DNA of 64,000 nucleotides from Planktothricoides sp. SR001 (lineage in GTDB: Bacteria > Cyanobacteriota > Cyanobacteriia > Cyanobacteriales > Laspinemataceae): the NCBI RefSeq assembly GCF_001276715.1, contig NZ_LIUQ01000020.1:1-64000 (forward strand), in the 5' to 3' direction. The notes under the pieces were generated by a model. The model ran no database searches, was not told where the DNA came from, and saw only the letters and a list, made by a program, of their open reading frames with translations. Shown here one piece after another: positions 9,615-18,776 of this stretch (positions within the stretch are counted from its first letter, which is position 1; each line of letters begins with the position of its first letter). The translations under genes were made by a program, and so were the position numbers.

Positions 9615-10931
9615 ATGAAAATTATCGCCTATTTGTACAGCGATCCGCTGTTAGAACCAATGCCAGATCCGACAAGCTGGGGCTGGGAAGTCGATCGCGT
9701 GTATCAAGATTTAAGCGATCGCACTCAATTAGAACAACTGTTTACCGACTGTACCGAGGAACCCGCTGATTATTTATTAATTCACCGCTTAGAAGAATTA
9801 GGAGATTCGATCGCGGAAATAAGCGATCGCATCCATCAACTAGAAACCTTGGGGACAGAAATTGTCGCGATCGAAACCCCTGGATCGATCCAAGAATTCT
9901 CCCAGTCTCTCACCCAACGTGCAGACTTAATTCAACTGCTGGCGCAAATTCAAACCACCCAGCATAGTCGGCAAATTCGCAAAGGTCATGCGCGTAATCG
10001 CATCAACGCCCTACCTCCTCCGGGTAAAGCCCCATTTGGGTATCGTCGAGGCAAAGACCGCTACGCCCTCGATCGCGCGGCGGCCCCAGTGATCAAAGAA
10101 TTTTTTGAACATTTCCTGCTTTACGGATCTTTGCGCGGGGCGGTGCGCTATCTCGCGCAAAAATATAACAAAAAAATTTCCGTCACCACGGGACGACGCT
10201 GGCTGACTAATCCGGTTTACCGAGGGGATTTAGCCTATAAAAATGGTGAAGTGATTACCAACACTCACATTCCGATTATTTCCCGTCAAGAAGCAGCCCA
10301 AATCGATCGCCTCTTGCGTCGCAACCAACAACTGCCCCCCAGAACCGCTAGTTGTTCTCGGTCTTTATCCGGTTTAGTGGTCTGTGGGCAATGTCAAGCC
10401 ACCATGACTGTCACCCGTGTTAGCACTTATCGTCGCGATCGCGAATATCTATATTTACGTTCCCCTCATTGTCCCCAAAAACCAAAATGTAAAGCGATCG
10501 CCTATAGCGAAGTCTTGCAAAAAACCATTGACCGAATTTGCCAGGACTTACCCGTTGCCGTCGCCCAACTGCAAACCCCTGACAGTGCCATTAAACAAAA
10601 TATCAAACAAAATATTACCGCTGCGATCGCCGAAAAAACACAAATTCTCGACCAGCTTCAAGACCTATGCGATCGGCATATTCTAGACGAAGAAACCAGG
10701 CAACTGCGGGCTTACAAACTCCGCACAGAAATCTCCCAACTGCAACGCCAACTCGCTGAATTACCCCCCGTCAATCTCCGAGAAACAGCCCAAGCGGTTT
10801 CCATCCCGCAATTTTGGTTAGACCTCACCGAATCAGAACGGCGATTTTACTTCCGGGAATTCATTCGCCAAATTCAAATAGACCGTCAAGATACCTCCTG
10901 GCAACTGCGAATCTGCTTTATTTTTGAGTAA
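9615..10931 (+). CDS. Serine-recombinase-like protein (XisF-like), degenerate catalytic domain
   Basis: A 438-aa large serine recombinase architecture. It has a shortened N-terminal resolvase-like domain (1-110), a Recombinase domain (about 130-235, PPPGKAPFGYRRG then RRWLTNPVYRG), a zinc beta-ribbon with paired Cys (CGQC at about 257-260, later CPQKPKC) and a coiled-coil (about 320-385). The usual YxRVS nucleophile motif reads YLYSD, with Ser9 but no Arg. The usual RLxRxxR motif reads RLEELGD, which keeps only the first Arg. Strand exchange may therefore be impaired. Many HIP1 octamers in the gene suggest long residence. XisF is the fdxN-element recombinase of heterocystous cyanobacteria; no excision element is visible here. 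Confidence 0.75.
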   Translation: MKIIAYLYSDPLLEPMPDPTSWGWEVDRVYQDLSDRTQLEQLFTDCTEEPADYLLIHRLEELGDSIAEISDRIHQLETLGTEIVAIETPGSIQEFSQSLTQRADLIQLLAQIQTTQHSRQIRKGHARNRINALPPPGKAPFGYRRGKDRYALDRAAAPVIKEFFEHFLLYGSLRGAVRYLAQKYNKKISVTTGRRWLTNPVYRGDLAYKNGEVITNTHIPIISRQEAAQIDRLLRRNQQLPPRTASCSRSLSGLVVCGQCQATMTVTRVSTYRRDREYLYLRSPHCPQKPKCKAIAYSEVLQKTIDRICQDLPVAVAQLQTPDSAIKQNIKQNITAAIAEKTQILDQLQDLCDRHILDEETRQLRAYKLRTEISQLQRQLAELPPVNLRETAQAVSIPQFWLDLTESERRFYFREFIRQIQIDRQDTSWQLRICFIFE

Positions 10932-10976
10932 GTTATATCAAATCCGTGTATTCGCTGATTATCTACAAAACTCTGT

Positions 10977-11144
10977 CATTCCCGCGAATGCGGGAATCCA
11001 TCTTAGTATTTCGTAGGGTGGGCAAAAGTCAACTTTTGAATTGATCGAATGAACCAAAGCAATTTTGCCCACCATTATTTCGTAGGGTGGGCAAAAATAA
11101 ATTTTTGACTTTATCGAATGAACCAAAGCAATTTTGCCCACCAT
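10977..11144. repeat. Palindrome plus 69-bp tandem duplication (gtagggtgggcaaa family)
   Basis: One cattcccgcg/cgcgggaat-type palindrome is followed by two units starting at 11012 and 11081. Each opens with cgtagggtgggcaaaa and closes with attttgcccaccat, forming inverted ends. The same end modules recur at 19850-19882 and 20335-20577. Confidence 0.8.
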
Positions 11145-11168
11145 ACAAGAATGACAACTAAACTATGC

Positions 11169-12197
11169 TTACTTGGGTTGGGCGATCGGCAACTCGATGG
11201 TAAAAGTAGACCCTTCGCCAAAAGTGGAAACACAAGAAAGAGAACCATGATGAGTCTTTTCCACAATTTCGCGAGAAATTGATAAGCCCAAACCTGTCCC
11301 CACCCCAATCGCTTTAGTAGTAAAAAAAGGCTCAAACACCCGATTTTTAATTTCATCAGGCATTCCTGGGCCATTATCAGTAATAGAAATAGCCACGCGG
11401 TTAGAGTTCAAACATTTAGTCGCGATCGCAATTTTTCTTTTCTTCCCAGAAGGCTTTATGACTTCCTTTGCTTCTGACTCTGATTCTGCTTCTTTTTCCG
11501 CCTCTTTCTGGGCTAAAAGACAGTCAATAGCATTACTAATCAGATTCATAAACACCTGATTCATCTGATTAATATGGCATTCCACCTCTGGAATCTTGCC
11601 AAAATCTTTAATCACCTCAATATCTTGTTTATAACGGTTATTTAAAAGAACCAAGGTACTCTCAATCCCTTCATGTAAATTCCCAGGTTTCATCGTCGCT
11701 TCATCCCGGCGATAGAAATTGCGGAGATTAATCACCAAATCACGAATTCTTTCCGAACCCGTTTTCAGCGACTTGACAATCCGGGGTAAATCTTCCTGAA
11801 TATATTCTAGGTCGATATCCTCTAAAATATTTTCCACATCTTCGACTTTATCTGGATAAGCTTCTTCGTAGGTTTCTAATACCTCAAACAAATCCCCAAC
11901 GTGCTCTTCTACATAAGGTAAGTTGCCGTAAATAAAGTTAATCGGATTATTAATTTCATGGGCAATCCCAGAAACCATCTGCCCTAACATAGCCATTTTT
12001 TCCATCTGCAACATATTGGATTTCAGCCGTTCTAACTCTGACTCATTTTGCTGGCATTTTTGCATTAATGCCGCCTTCGACTGTTCCAAATCTTCAACCA
12101 ACTTAATCACTTTTTCTAACACTGCCCGGTTTTCTCCAGTTAAAACCTCCGACAGTTCATCTAAACAAGAACGTTCCATATTAACTGCTCGATTCAT
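11169..12197 (-). CDS. Soluble sensor histidine kinase without sensor domain
   Basis: A 342-aa two-component kinase. It has an N-terminal coiled-coil (about 25-70), HisKA with phospho-acceptor His80 (GIAHEINNP), and an ATPase domain with N box (NLISNAID), G1 (DNGPGMP) and G2 (GTGLGLSIS). There is no PAS, GAF or membrane segment, so the signal must come from a partner. An acidic/basic low-complexity insert (about 235-262) splits the ATPase domain. The HEINNPINFIYGN region matches the family also seen in the decayed kinase at 48251-49500. It lies downstream of the membrane-protein gene at 12345-13868 on the same strand, separated by an 11-bp repeat array. No response regulator is nearby. Confidence 0.9.
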   Translation of the reverse strand: MNRAVNMERSCLDELSEVLTGENRAVLEKVIKLVEDLEQSKAALMQKCQQNESELERLKSNMLQMEKMAMLGQMVSGIAHEINNPINFIYGNLPYVEEHVGDLFEVLETYEEAYPDKVEDVENILEDIDLEYIQEDLPRIVKSLKTGSERIRDLVINLRNFYRRDEATMKPGNLHEGIESTLVLLNNRYKQDIEVIKDFGKIPEVECHINQMNQVFMNLISNAIDCLLAQKEAEKEAESESEAKEVIKPSGKKRKIAIATKCLNSNRVAISITDNGPGMPDEIKNRVFEPFFTTKAIGVGTGLGLSISREIVEKTHHGSLSCVSTFGEGSTFTIELPIAQPK

Positions 12198-12240
12198 TAG
12201 ATTGCTTTACTTAATGAAAACTTACCCAACCACTTTATAT

Positions 12241-12306
12241 GTTGGGTGGCCGTTGGGTGGCCGTTGGGTGGCTGTTGGGTGGCCGTTGGGTGGCCGTTGG
12301 GTGGGC
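12241..12306. repeat. Six 11-bp G-rich tandem repeats (gttgggtggcc)
   Basis: Near-perfect copies start at 12241, 12252, 12263, 12274, 12285 and 12296, followed by gggcaaaagccc. The plus strand carries regularly spaced GGG runs. The array fills the gap between the two genes flanking it. Confidence 0.9.
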
Positions 12307-12344
12307 AAAAGCCCACCCAAAAGAGCAAAGGCGATTAATCTATA

Positions 12345-13868
12345 TCACCTTGAGTCCGAAGACTTCTTGCCACCCATATTTTTCAGATCGATCACTTTGC
12401 CCAGTAAATCAAACCAAAAAGATGACCCCATTGAAATGGCGATTCCACTAATCAACCAACCGATAACTCGATGAATAAAGGGCAATTTTACCGGGCCAAA
12501 ACTCAATTCTTGTTTGGCTTGACCGGCTAGATTATATTGATTCCAACCTACTGGTAGCGAAACATCTTCCAAAGCATCTCTAACCTCATTTTTCACCTGG
12601 TCAAATTTATCTTCTGGGGGAGATGTCATCGTAGTCGGAAAAGAGTTTTCCACTAATCGTTCAGCACTCAGACTAATGGTACTGCGTAAGACTGAATTAC
12701 TCGATAAGCTATTCACCATATATAAAGTATCCGCATTAGCCCCAACCGCTACCAGGAAACCAATTAAAATCGCTACCCCTTTAGAATTTCGCTTGTAAAC
12801 TCCCGATGCCCGTTGCATGGAGCGATCAAACCACTGTTCAATTTCTTTTTCTAGTTGACGTAATTCATTCTCAGTTTGACTGCCTTTTTCGTCAATTTTT
12901 TTAGCCAGTGAAGTTAAACTTTCTTTGACTGAATCTGGTAAATTACTATAGACCGCATGAACGGTTTTATACGCGGGACTATTTTGATCTCCAATATATT
13001 CTTGAATTTTCGCATACATTTCTCCCCCTTGGCGAACTTCCGCAATCACATCCGTCATTTTTGGTTTGAGTTCAGTCATCAATAACTGACGGCGAATATC
13101 ACTGCCAAAATAGTCTTTTCTGAGTTTGGAAAGTTGGCCGATAAATTCGTGAACTCCTGGTTCTTGGAGGGATAATCGTTCTTGACATTCTTCCGCAAAG
13201 GATCCGATTTTGGTCGCGAACCTGTAAATGCACATTTGCAAGCTTAATTTTTCCGCTTTTAAATCATCAATTGCGTGATTCCACTCTTGCCATAAATTTT
13301 CTAGTTCTGTTTCGACTAGCTGCTTATTTTGTTCACTTAAACGAGAATAATTCAGTAAGTTTTCTTTAATAATCTCATCTAAGATTTTTTTCTCAAATTC
13401 TTCCACTTTTTTCACGATTAACATCCGATTTAATTCGGGAATTTTTAATGTTTCCATGATGGAAGTGGCAAAAGTTTCCGGGGGGATGTAAGATGGACCA
13501 CTTTTTCTTTCTTCTTGAGTAATGATATCTTTACCAAAAACATTGCTTGATTTAGTCAGGGTTTGCATTTTAGTAATCAGCAGGTTACTAAATTGACGAA
13601 CAGCTTTAGCCCATCCGCTTTTGGCTTCTTGGTTGAGGTTTCTGATTAAGGGATGAGAATATAGGGTATCGGCGATCGCACGAGTTTCTGAGGCTTTGGT
13701 TGTTTCTTGACTGCCGGAAAGCAGCACTTCAATTGATTGCTTGACATGTTCTGCCCGCCACTGAAGTAATGTAGAAAGAAGTCCCTGAATTTCTGAAGCC
13801 AACAAGCTGAGAATCAGGTAAATAAAAATTAAGCCAATGGCAACATCTAAAATAAACGGTAGACTCAT
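12345..13868 (-). CDS. Conserved hypothetical membrane protein
   Basis: A 507-aa protein with one hydrophobic helix at residues 5-28, a long, mostly helical soluble region with coiled-coil character (about 30-365), and two C-terminal hydrophobic segments (about 366-386 and 463-485). No enzymatic motif is visible. I recognise no family beyond this architecture. It precedes the sensor-less histidine kinase on the same strand, so it could supply that kinase's membrane input; this is inference from position only. Confidence 0.75.
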   Translation of the reverse strand: MSLPFILDVAIGLIFIYLILSLLASEIQGLLSTLLQWRAEHVKQSIEVLLSGSQETTKASETRAIADTLYSHPLIRNLNQEAKSGWAKAVRQFSNLLITKMQTLTKSSNVFGKDIITQEERKSGPSYIPPETFATSIMETLKIPELNRMLIVKKVEEFEKKILDEIIKENLLNYSRLSEQNKQLVETELENLWQEWNHAIDDLKAEKLSLQMCIYRFATKIGSFAEECQERLSLQEPGVHEFIGQLSKLRKDYFGSDIRRQLLMTELKPKMTDVIAEVRQGGEMYAKIQEYIGDQNSPAYKTVHAVYSNLPDSVKESLTSLAKKIDEKGSQTENELRQLEKEIEQWFDRSMQRASGVYKRNSKGVAILIGFLVAVGANADTLYMVNSLSSNSVLRSTISLSAERLVENSFPTTMTSPPEDKFDQVKNEVRDALEDVSLPVGWNQYNLAGQAKQELSFGPVKLPFIHRVIGWLISGIAISMGSSFWFDLLGKVIDLKNMGGKKSSDSR

Positions 13869-14013
13869 AGAACAAACTCCAATTCTAGGGTTGACAGATG
13901 CTTCTTGAGACGCTTCTTGATTGGTTTTGCGTAAATATCAGCCACTATAAGCCATTCTTGAAGAGATGATGTCATCTTTACCAGAAATTTTCATCTTCAA
14001 ATCAGACACCAAT

Positions 14014-14102
14014 AGGACTTACGCAAATAATCTATATACGGGGTATTGGTGTGTCACCGCCTCGGAACAACACCCTACGGATAGCGTTCATGCGTAAGTC
14101 CT
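14014..14102. mobile_element. 89-bp MITE-like element with 12-bp perfect terminal inverted repeats
   Basis: It begins AGGACTTACGCA and ends TGCGTAAGTCCT, exact inverted complements. It has no coding capacity. The core gggtattggtgtgtcaccg...cggaacaacaccctac is shared with the truncated copy at 1042. A clear target duplication is not obvious. It lies in the 464-bp spacer 13869-14332, which otherwise holds no gene. Confidence 0.75.
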
Positions 14103-14332
14103 GACCAAGACGCAAGGGAGGGTGAACCGAGAGGTCTGGGGCATGAAATCAGGGATCGGATTTTCTGCCCAAACGTCCGTAAGAGGAAACGGGGAATTTA
14201 CAATGATGATACAGGGTTTGATCCCTGACGCGGAGGAGATCGACGATCGCCCTCTTATCCTAGAGATAGTATCTGATAGTTGATTTTTCCCGGTGACTTC
14301 AAAGTTACTCAAACAACTAAAACATCAAAATA

Positions 14333-15997
14333 ATGTACAGAGAAATTTTTCGGTTAGATGACTCCGGTGACAAGGGTCGTCTGGCCGACCATTGGATCGA
14401 ACAGCTTTGGGTCTTGGGGCTACTTGTGAGTGCCATCTTACTTTATCAGATGAATTTAGGGGATGTGGCCTTGCGGGATTGGGATGAAGGGATTGTTGCC
14501 ACCGTAGCCAGAGAAATGTATCGGGGTGATTTTAATTGGCTGCATCCCACCCTGCATTCCCAGCCCTATTATAATAAACCGCCCTTGGTGCATTTGCTGA
14601 TTGCCCTCAGCTATCACTGGTTTGGGGTGAGTGAATGGAGTACCAGGCTTCCGGGGGCGATGCTTTCGGCTTTGTCCGTCCCCCTATTATATGGAATTGG
14701 CCGGGAGATTTTTATTTGGCGCGGGCCGGCCATTTTCGCGGCATTTGCTTATCTGACCTTGTTGCCCGTAGTCCGTTATGGCCGCTTGGCCATGTTGGAT
14801 GGGGCAGTGTTATGTTTTTTCTTATTGATGGTGTGGTGTTTGCTGCGATCGCGCCGAGATTTGCGTTGGGGCTTGGGGGTGGGCATTGGCTTAGGACTGA
14901 TTTGCTTAACCAAGGGCATCTTAGGCATTCTCCTAGGGGCGATCGCCGGCGTCTTTCTGATTTGGGATACCCCGCGCTTACTCAGTTCTGGCTATCTCTG
15001 GACTGGCATAGTCTTGGGCATAGCCCCGGCAGTAGGTTGGTACATTGCTCAAGGACTGTATTATGGCGAAACATTTATTCAGAGTCATTTTTTCGGCCAA
15101 TCTTTCCAGAGAATTGTGCAACCTGTGGAAGAAAACAGCGGACCATTCTGGTATTACTTCCTAGAAATAGTGAAATATAGTTGGCCTTGGGTGATGTTTT
15201 GGCCGGGAGGACTAGGATTAGCCTGGAAAAATCCCGGAATGGGTTGGGCAAAATTAATCCTAGTTTGGACTGCGGGTTATTTATTGTCCATCTCCATAAT
15301 GAGCACCAAATTACCCTGGTATGTCTTGCCCCTTTACCCAGCGATCGCCCTCGCGTGTGGGGCACAACTGTTTGAAATTTGGCAAAAATTACTCGGTTGT
15401 ACCTGGTCGCTTGGGTCTTCAGTTAGTTCTGAAGGATGGTTGACTCGTTCTTGCCGAATTTATGTGATTCTCTTATCCCTGTTGGCGATCGCTGCTTGGG
15501 GGGCGAGTCTGTACTATGGCTTCTGGGCTACCGCAGAAGAACGAATCTTAGCCTTAACTCTGATTGCAGTTGGCTTAACCATGACCACCAGCGCCATATT
15601 ACTCAGCCGCCAAGATCGACAATTCGTGATTATCTTATTTTGGGGAATGTATGTTTCCTTATGCTTATTCTTTGTCACTCCTTACTGGCTGTGGGAACTA
15701 GGCGAAGACTACCCCGTGAAACCTGTCGCCGAAATGATTCGACAACACACGCCCTCGGAAACCGCGATCTTTACCTCACACCCGAACCATCGACCTTCCC
15801 TAAATTTCTACAGCGATCGCCAAGTCATCCCCGCGACCTTTGAACAACTGAGAAAACATTGGAAACAAGATCCATCGGCTTATTTTTTAATCGATTCAGA
15901 CAGCCTGAAGCGTTTGAAACTCAAACAAATAAAATCACTGGATACCTTTAACAACTGGCACCTAGTGACGCGATCGCCTATAGTCAAGAAAAATTAG
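14333..15997 (+). CDS. GT39-family membrane glycosyltransferase (ArnT-like)
   Basis: A 554-aa polytopic membrane protein with about 11 hydrophobic segments and a first periplasmic loop carrying the acidic motif RDWDEG (48-53), then YYNKPPLVH. These are typical of ArnT/PMT-type enzymes that use polyprenyl-phosphate sugars to glycosylate lipids or proteins. The C-terminal soluble tail (about 460-554) is short. The acceptor cannot be told from the sequence. It is monocistronic, with convergent neighbours. Confidence 0.87.
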   Translation: MYREIFRLDDSGDKGRLADHWIEQLWVLGLLVSAILLYQMNLGDVALRDWDEGIVATVAREMYRGDFNWLHPTLHSQPYYNKPPLVHLLIALSYHWFGVSEWSTRLPGAMLSALSVPLLYGIGREIFIWRGPAIFAAFAYLTLLPVVRYGRLAMLDGAVLCFFLLMVWCLLRSRRDLRWGLGVGIGLGLICLTKGILGILLGAIAGVFLIWDTPRLLSSGYLWTGIVLGIAPAVGWYIAQGLYYGETFIQSHFFGQSFQRIVQPVEENSGPFWYYFLEIVKYSWPWVMFWPGGLGLAWKNPGMGWAKLILVWTAGYLLSISIMSTKLPWYVLPLYPAIALACGAQLFEIWQKLLGCTWSLGSSVSSEGWLTRSCRIYVILLSLLAIAAWGASLYYGFWATAEERILALTLIAVGLTMTTSAILLSRQDRQFVIILFWGMYVSLCLFFVTPYWLWELGEDYPVKPVAEMIRQHTPSETAIFTSHPNHRPSLNFYSDRQVIPATFEQLRKHWKQDPSAYFLIDSDSLKRLKLKQIKSLDTFNNWHLVTRSPIVKKN

Positions 15998-16030
15998 CCC
16001 GAAATCTTCTGGAAATCATCCGTAACTCCC

Positions 16031-16100
16031 GATCAGGCGATATTTGGCCATATCAGGCGATATCAGGCGATATCAGGCGATACTTGGCGATATTTGGCGA
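16031..16100. repeat. Seven 10-bp tandem repeats (tatcaggcga)
   Basis: Units of exactly 10 bp, with variants gatcaggcga, tatttggcca and tatttggcga. They lie between the convergent stop codons at 15997 and 16109. Confidence 0.9.
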
Positions 16101-16108
16101 TATGCCGA

Positions 16109-16507
16109 TTACAAAGAATCCTCCACGGACGAAATCGTCTCATGGGGCGCTTCCAAGGCATCAGGCACCGGGTCACGCTCAAAACTCCAGCCTTGAATCA
16201 CTGCCAAAGTCACCCCAGCGACCACTGCCGATACCAACAAAGCCATCAACGACACGGGTTTGGTCAAGCCCACATCCCGTAAAATTCTTGCCCAAGGACG
16301 ACTCTGGCGCCGCAGCAGTTGTTCAACGGGCGCCTGTCGGAAGGTAAACGGATCTCGGACATAATGACCACTCAAACTAATCACTAAACGGGCCTGACAG
16401 TGGGGACAAGTGTAGAGTCCGCCAAGCATCTGACCTGGATGGATTGGGCCTGTCCGATGGCAAATGGGGCAAACAACAGAATGACTATCAAAGGTATGAG
16501 CGTTCAT
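16109..16507 (-). CDS. Zinc-ribbon, single-helix membrane protein
   Basis: A 132-aa protein. Cys13/Cys16 and Cys34/Cys37 (CPIC...CPHC) form a treble-clef or zinc-ribbon-like N-terminus, a basic linker follows, and one transmembrane helix lies at about 84-104. No family name recognised. The ribbon would sit on the cytoplasmic side if the positive-inside rule holds (RRQSRPWARILR precedes the helix). Confidence 0.72.
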   Translation of the reverse strand: MNAHTFDSHSVVCPICHRTGPIHPGQMLGGLYTCPHCQARLVISLSGHYVRDPFTFRQAPVEQLLRRQSRPWARILRDVGLTKPVSLMALLVSAVVAGVTLAVIQGWSFERDPVPDALEAPHETISSVEDSL

Positions 16508-17240
16508 ACTTACTTTCCCGATTTCCCTTTCCTCTCAATGAACGGATGCGTTTTTGTCACTTATTCCTGGCATAATTTTGCCGAATCCGGCAGCGCCACT
16601 AAATGTTTACTATTGGGTTTACTATTGGTTTACTATTGCGTTGACCAGTATTTTTTTAACTGAGCCAGCACCATATTGTTACTTTTTAGCAGCATTCTCC
16701 TCTGGGGCAATTTTTTATCCCTAGGAGCGTTTCCTTTTGTCAGCAATCCCTGATGAATTGGCCAAGCGTAAAAGTCCAATTGCCGAAATAAAGTGCCGGT
16801 ATTTAAGATAATTTTCTATGGTTACTTTTATTGTACTGCCATAAGAGCGTTGGGTGAACTATTGTTTTTATGCTTGTGTAGTTTCAGGATTTCCTCCCAT
16901 CTAAATGCCCATCTAAAATTTAGAAAACTTAGATGCTATCTAGACGCGATCGCTAGGACTAGGTGGCATACAACCGCTCCCAACCTAAAATCAGTCATCC
17001 TTATGTCCTAAGCCTCAAGCAATTTATCTATCTATTGACCGCTAAATCTATTATAAATAATCAATTGTTAATTGACAATATAATTTTAGGTCAAGATTTT
17101 GGTTTATTTTGATTTTTTCCCTGTAGCTAGCTGTCAGGAGACATTCATAGAACTCGATTGACCGATCTCCGGTAAGAAACCGGGTTTTTCACCCGAATTT
17201 CCCGGATCAAATCAATCTTTTTCTGTAAGCCATCAGGTTT
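16508..17240. other. Intergenic region, no supported gene
   Basis: A 733-bp AT-rich spacer. It contains a direct repeat of 'tttactattg' (about 16604-16637) and an 'agaaaccgggttttt' repeat near 17175. A 72-codon frame at 16793-17011 has no ribosome site and unconvincing composition. Confidence 0.5.
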
Positions 17241-18047
17241 CTACAAGATTCCTACAGGGAAATTCCATGCAGGAGGACTAAGTAATCCCTCTCGAAAAGT
17301 TAAGTTATATTGCAAAGGGGTGATCGTAATATAGTTTTGCCGAATTCCCTGCACATCTGTCAGAATCTCTGACCCAAGTTGAGGATCCGGGGTTTGTTCC
17401 ACATCTTTGATTTCTTCCCCTGCTAACCAATAATAAGTTCTTCCTCGCGGATCGACGCGCTTTTGAAAGATATCTTCATATCGCCGCACCCCCTGTCGGG
17501 TGAAAATTACCCCAGCGATCGCCTCTAGGGGCAGATCCGGCACATTCACATTCAACAGCATCGGCGACGGCAAAGGCTGATCTGCTAATTGCTGCACCAA
17601 CTGGGTAGCAAACTCCGCAGCGGGCGCAAAGTTTTTCGACGTATAACTAGCCAAAGAAATGGCAATACTGGGAATGCCTTCTAGGAGTCCTTCCATCGCC
17701 GCCGAAACTGTCCCGGAATAGAGTAAATCCGTACCTAAATTCTGCCCTTGGTTAATCCCAGAGATTACTAAATCTGGGGGACTGTCCAACAATGCCCAGA
17801 TTGCCAACTTGACGCAATCAGCGGGAGTCCCGGAACAAGCCCAAGCATTCACCCCCGGATCGAATACGGAGTGAATCTCTTCAGCGCGAATCGGGTGATT
17901 CATGGTGATGCCATGTCCCGTAGCCGATCGCTCTTGGTCGGGGCAAACCACGGTGACTTGATGACCCGCGTGGGCGATCGCCTGAGTCAGCGACCGAACT
18001 CCGGGGGCAAAAATCCCATCATCATTACTAATTAAAATTTTCATCAT
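17241..18047 (-). CDS. surE: 5'/3'-nucleotidase SurE
   Basis: A 268-aa SurE family metal-dependent nucleoside-monophosphate phosphatase. The metal site is intact: Asp9-Asp10 in ISNDDG, Ser in RSATGHG, and Asn in [10 protein letters not shown]. The family length is about 250. The start codon overlaps the stop of the upstream 134-aa gene by one base (TGATG), which indicates translational coupling. The next gene to the right is the divergent pheS. Confidence 0.95.
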   Translation of the reverse strand: MMKILISNDDGIFAPGVRSLTQAIAHAGHQVTVVCPDQERSATGHGITMNHPIRAEEIHSVFDPGVNAWACSGTPADCVKLAIWALLDSPPDLVISGINQGQNLGTDLLYSGTVSAAMEGLLEGIPSIAISLASYTSKNFAPAAEFATQLVQQLADQPLPSPMLLNVNVPDLPLEAIAGVIFTRQGVRRYEDIFQKRVDPRGRTYYWLAGEEIKDVEQTPDPQLGSEILTDVQGIRQNYITITPLQYNLTFREGLLSPPAWNFPVGIL

Positions 18048-18451
18048 CAGTTCATTTGCGATGAATCGTCTCGATTAATTTGATATGCCAAGGGTTCACA
18101 AAAATTTTCCACCCCAGTTTTCCAGACATAAATCAGCACTGGAGTCACCAAAATCGGCGGACAAATATTTGCTTTTAATAATTCCCCCAGACCCTCTGCC
18201 CAATTATCAGTCAGTAGGTTATTTTTGACCCCTTTGGCACAAATCACGGATCGATATCTTTTGGCCAATCCTTCTAACCAGCCTTCCGAAGTCGTAGGTT
18301 CTTGGCCAACGCGAATCGCCAAACCAATGGCCGCATCTTCCAAATCCCCATCGCAATTTTCAATCTCATCCAGGGCTTGCAAGGCGTCTGTATAAGCAAA
18401 TAGCTGAGAACGCCATTGAGCAATTTCTTGAAAACTTAATACAATTGTCAT
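18047..18451 (-). CDS. Conserved hypothetical protein coupled to surE
   Basis: A 134-aa soluble protein with no domain I can name. The N-terminal half is helical and acidic ([20 protein letters not shown]); the C-terminal half is hydrophobic but not membrane-like ([18 protein letters not shown]). Its stop overlaps the surE start by one base, so the two genes are co-expressed. I take it to be a cyanobacterial family by overall feel, without a database check. Confidence 0.75.
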   Translation of the reverse strand: MTIVLSFQEIAQWRSQLFAYTDALQALDEIENCDGDLEDAAIGLAIRVGQEPTTSEGWLEGLAKRYRSVICAKGVKNNLLTDNWAEGLGELLKANICPPILVTPVLIYVWKTGVENFCEPLAYQINRDDSSQMN

Positions 18452-18776
18452 TTAAAAAGAAGAAAACGCCAAATTAAAACAGGAAATACAGGATTTTGCC
18501 CCAGAAAGTTTTTCGCTCAAAAAAACTTTCTTGAAGCAATCACGTTGAATCAGTTGAATCACCGGAAAAATTAGGCTAGATTTTCTGAGAGCAGAAATGA
18601 TATCATTCTGCGGGCAACTCACAGGAGTCTTGAATCAGGCCAATCTCATTGTGCCACATCTACTGATGAGATGCTTCATTTCTTTGAAGTGATGAATCCT
18701 ATCACAAATTACTCATCAAGAATTGTTAAACTAAAAGCATACCCATTACCCTGAAAAATCTGAAAAAAGCTGAATT
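18452..18776. other. Divergent promoter region between the surE operon and pheS
   Basis: A 325-bp AT-rich spacer with no open frame. It contains an imperfect repeat of 'gatgag..' and 'ttcatttctttgaa' near 18665-18690. No specific operator recognised. Confidence 0.45.

Noticed and set aside
10959-11144. 61-codon minus frame with two near-identical halves
   Set aside because: It is translation of the 69-bp tandem repeat.
16793-17011. 72-codon plus frame
   Set aside because: No ribosome site and no coding character; AT-rich spacer.
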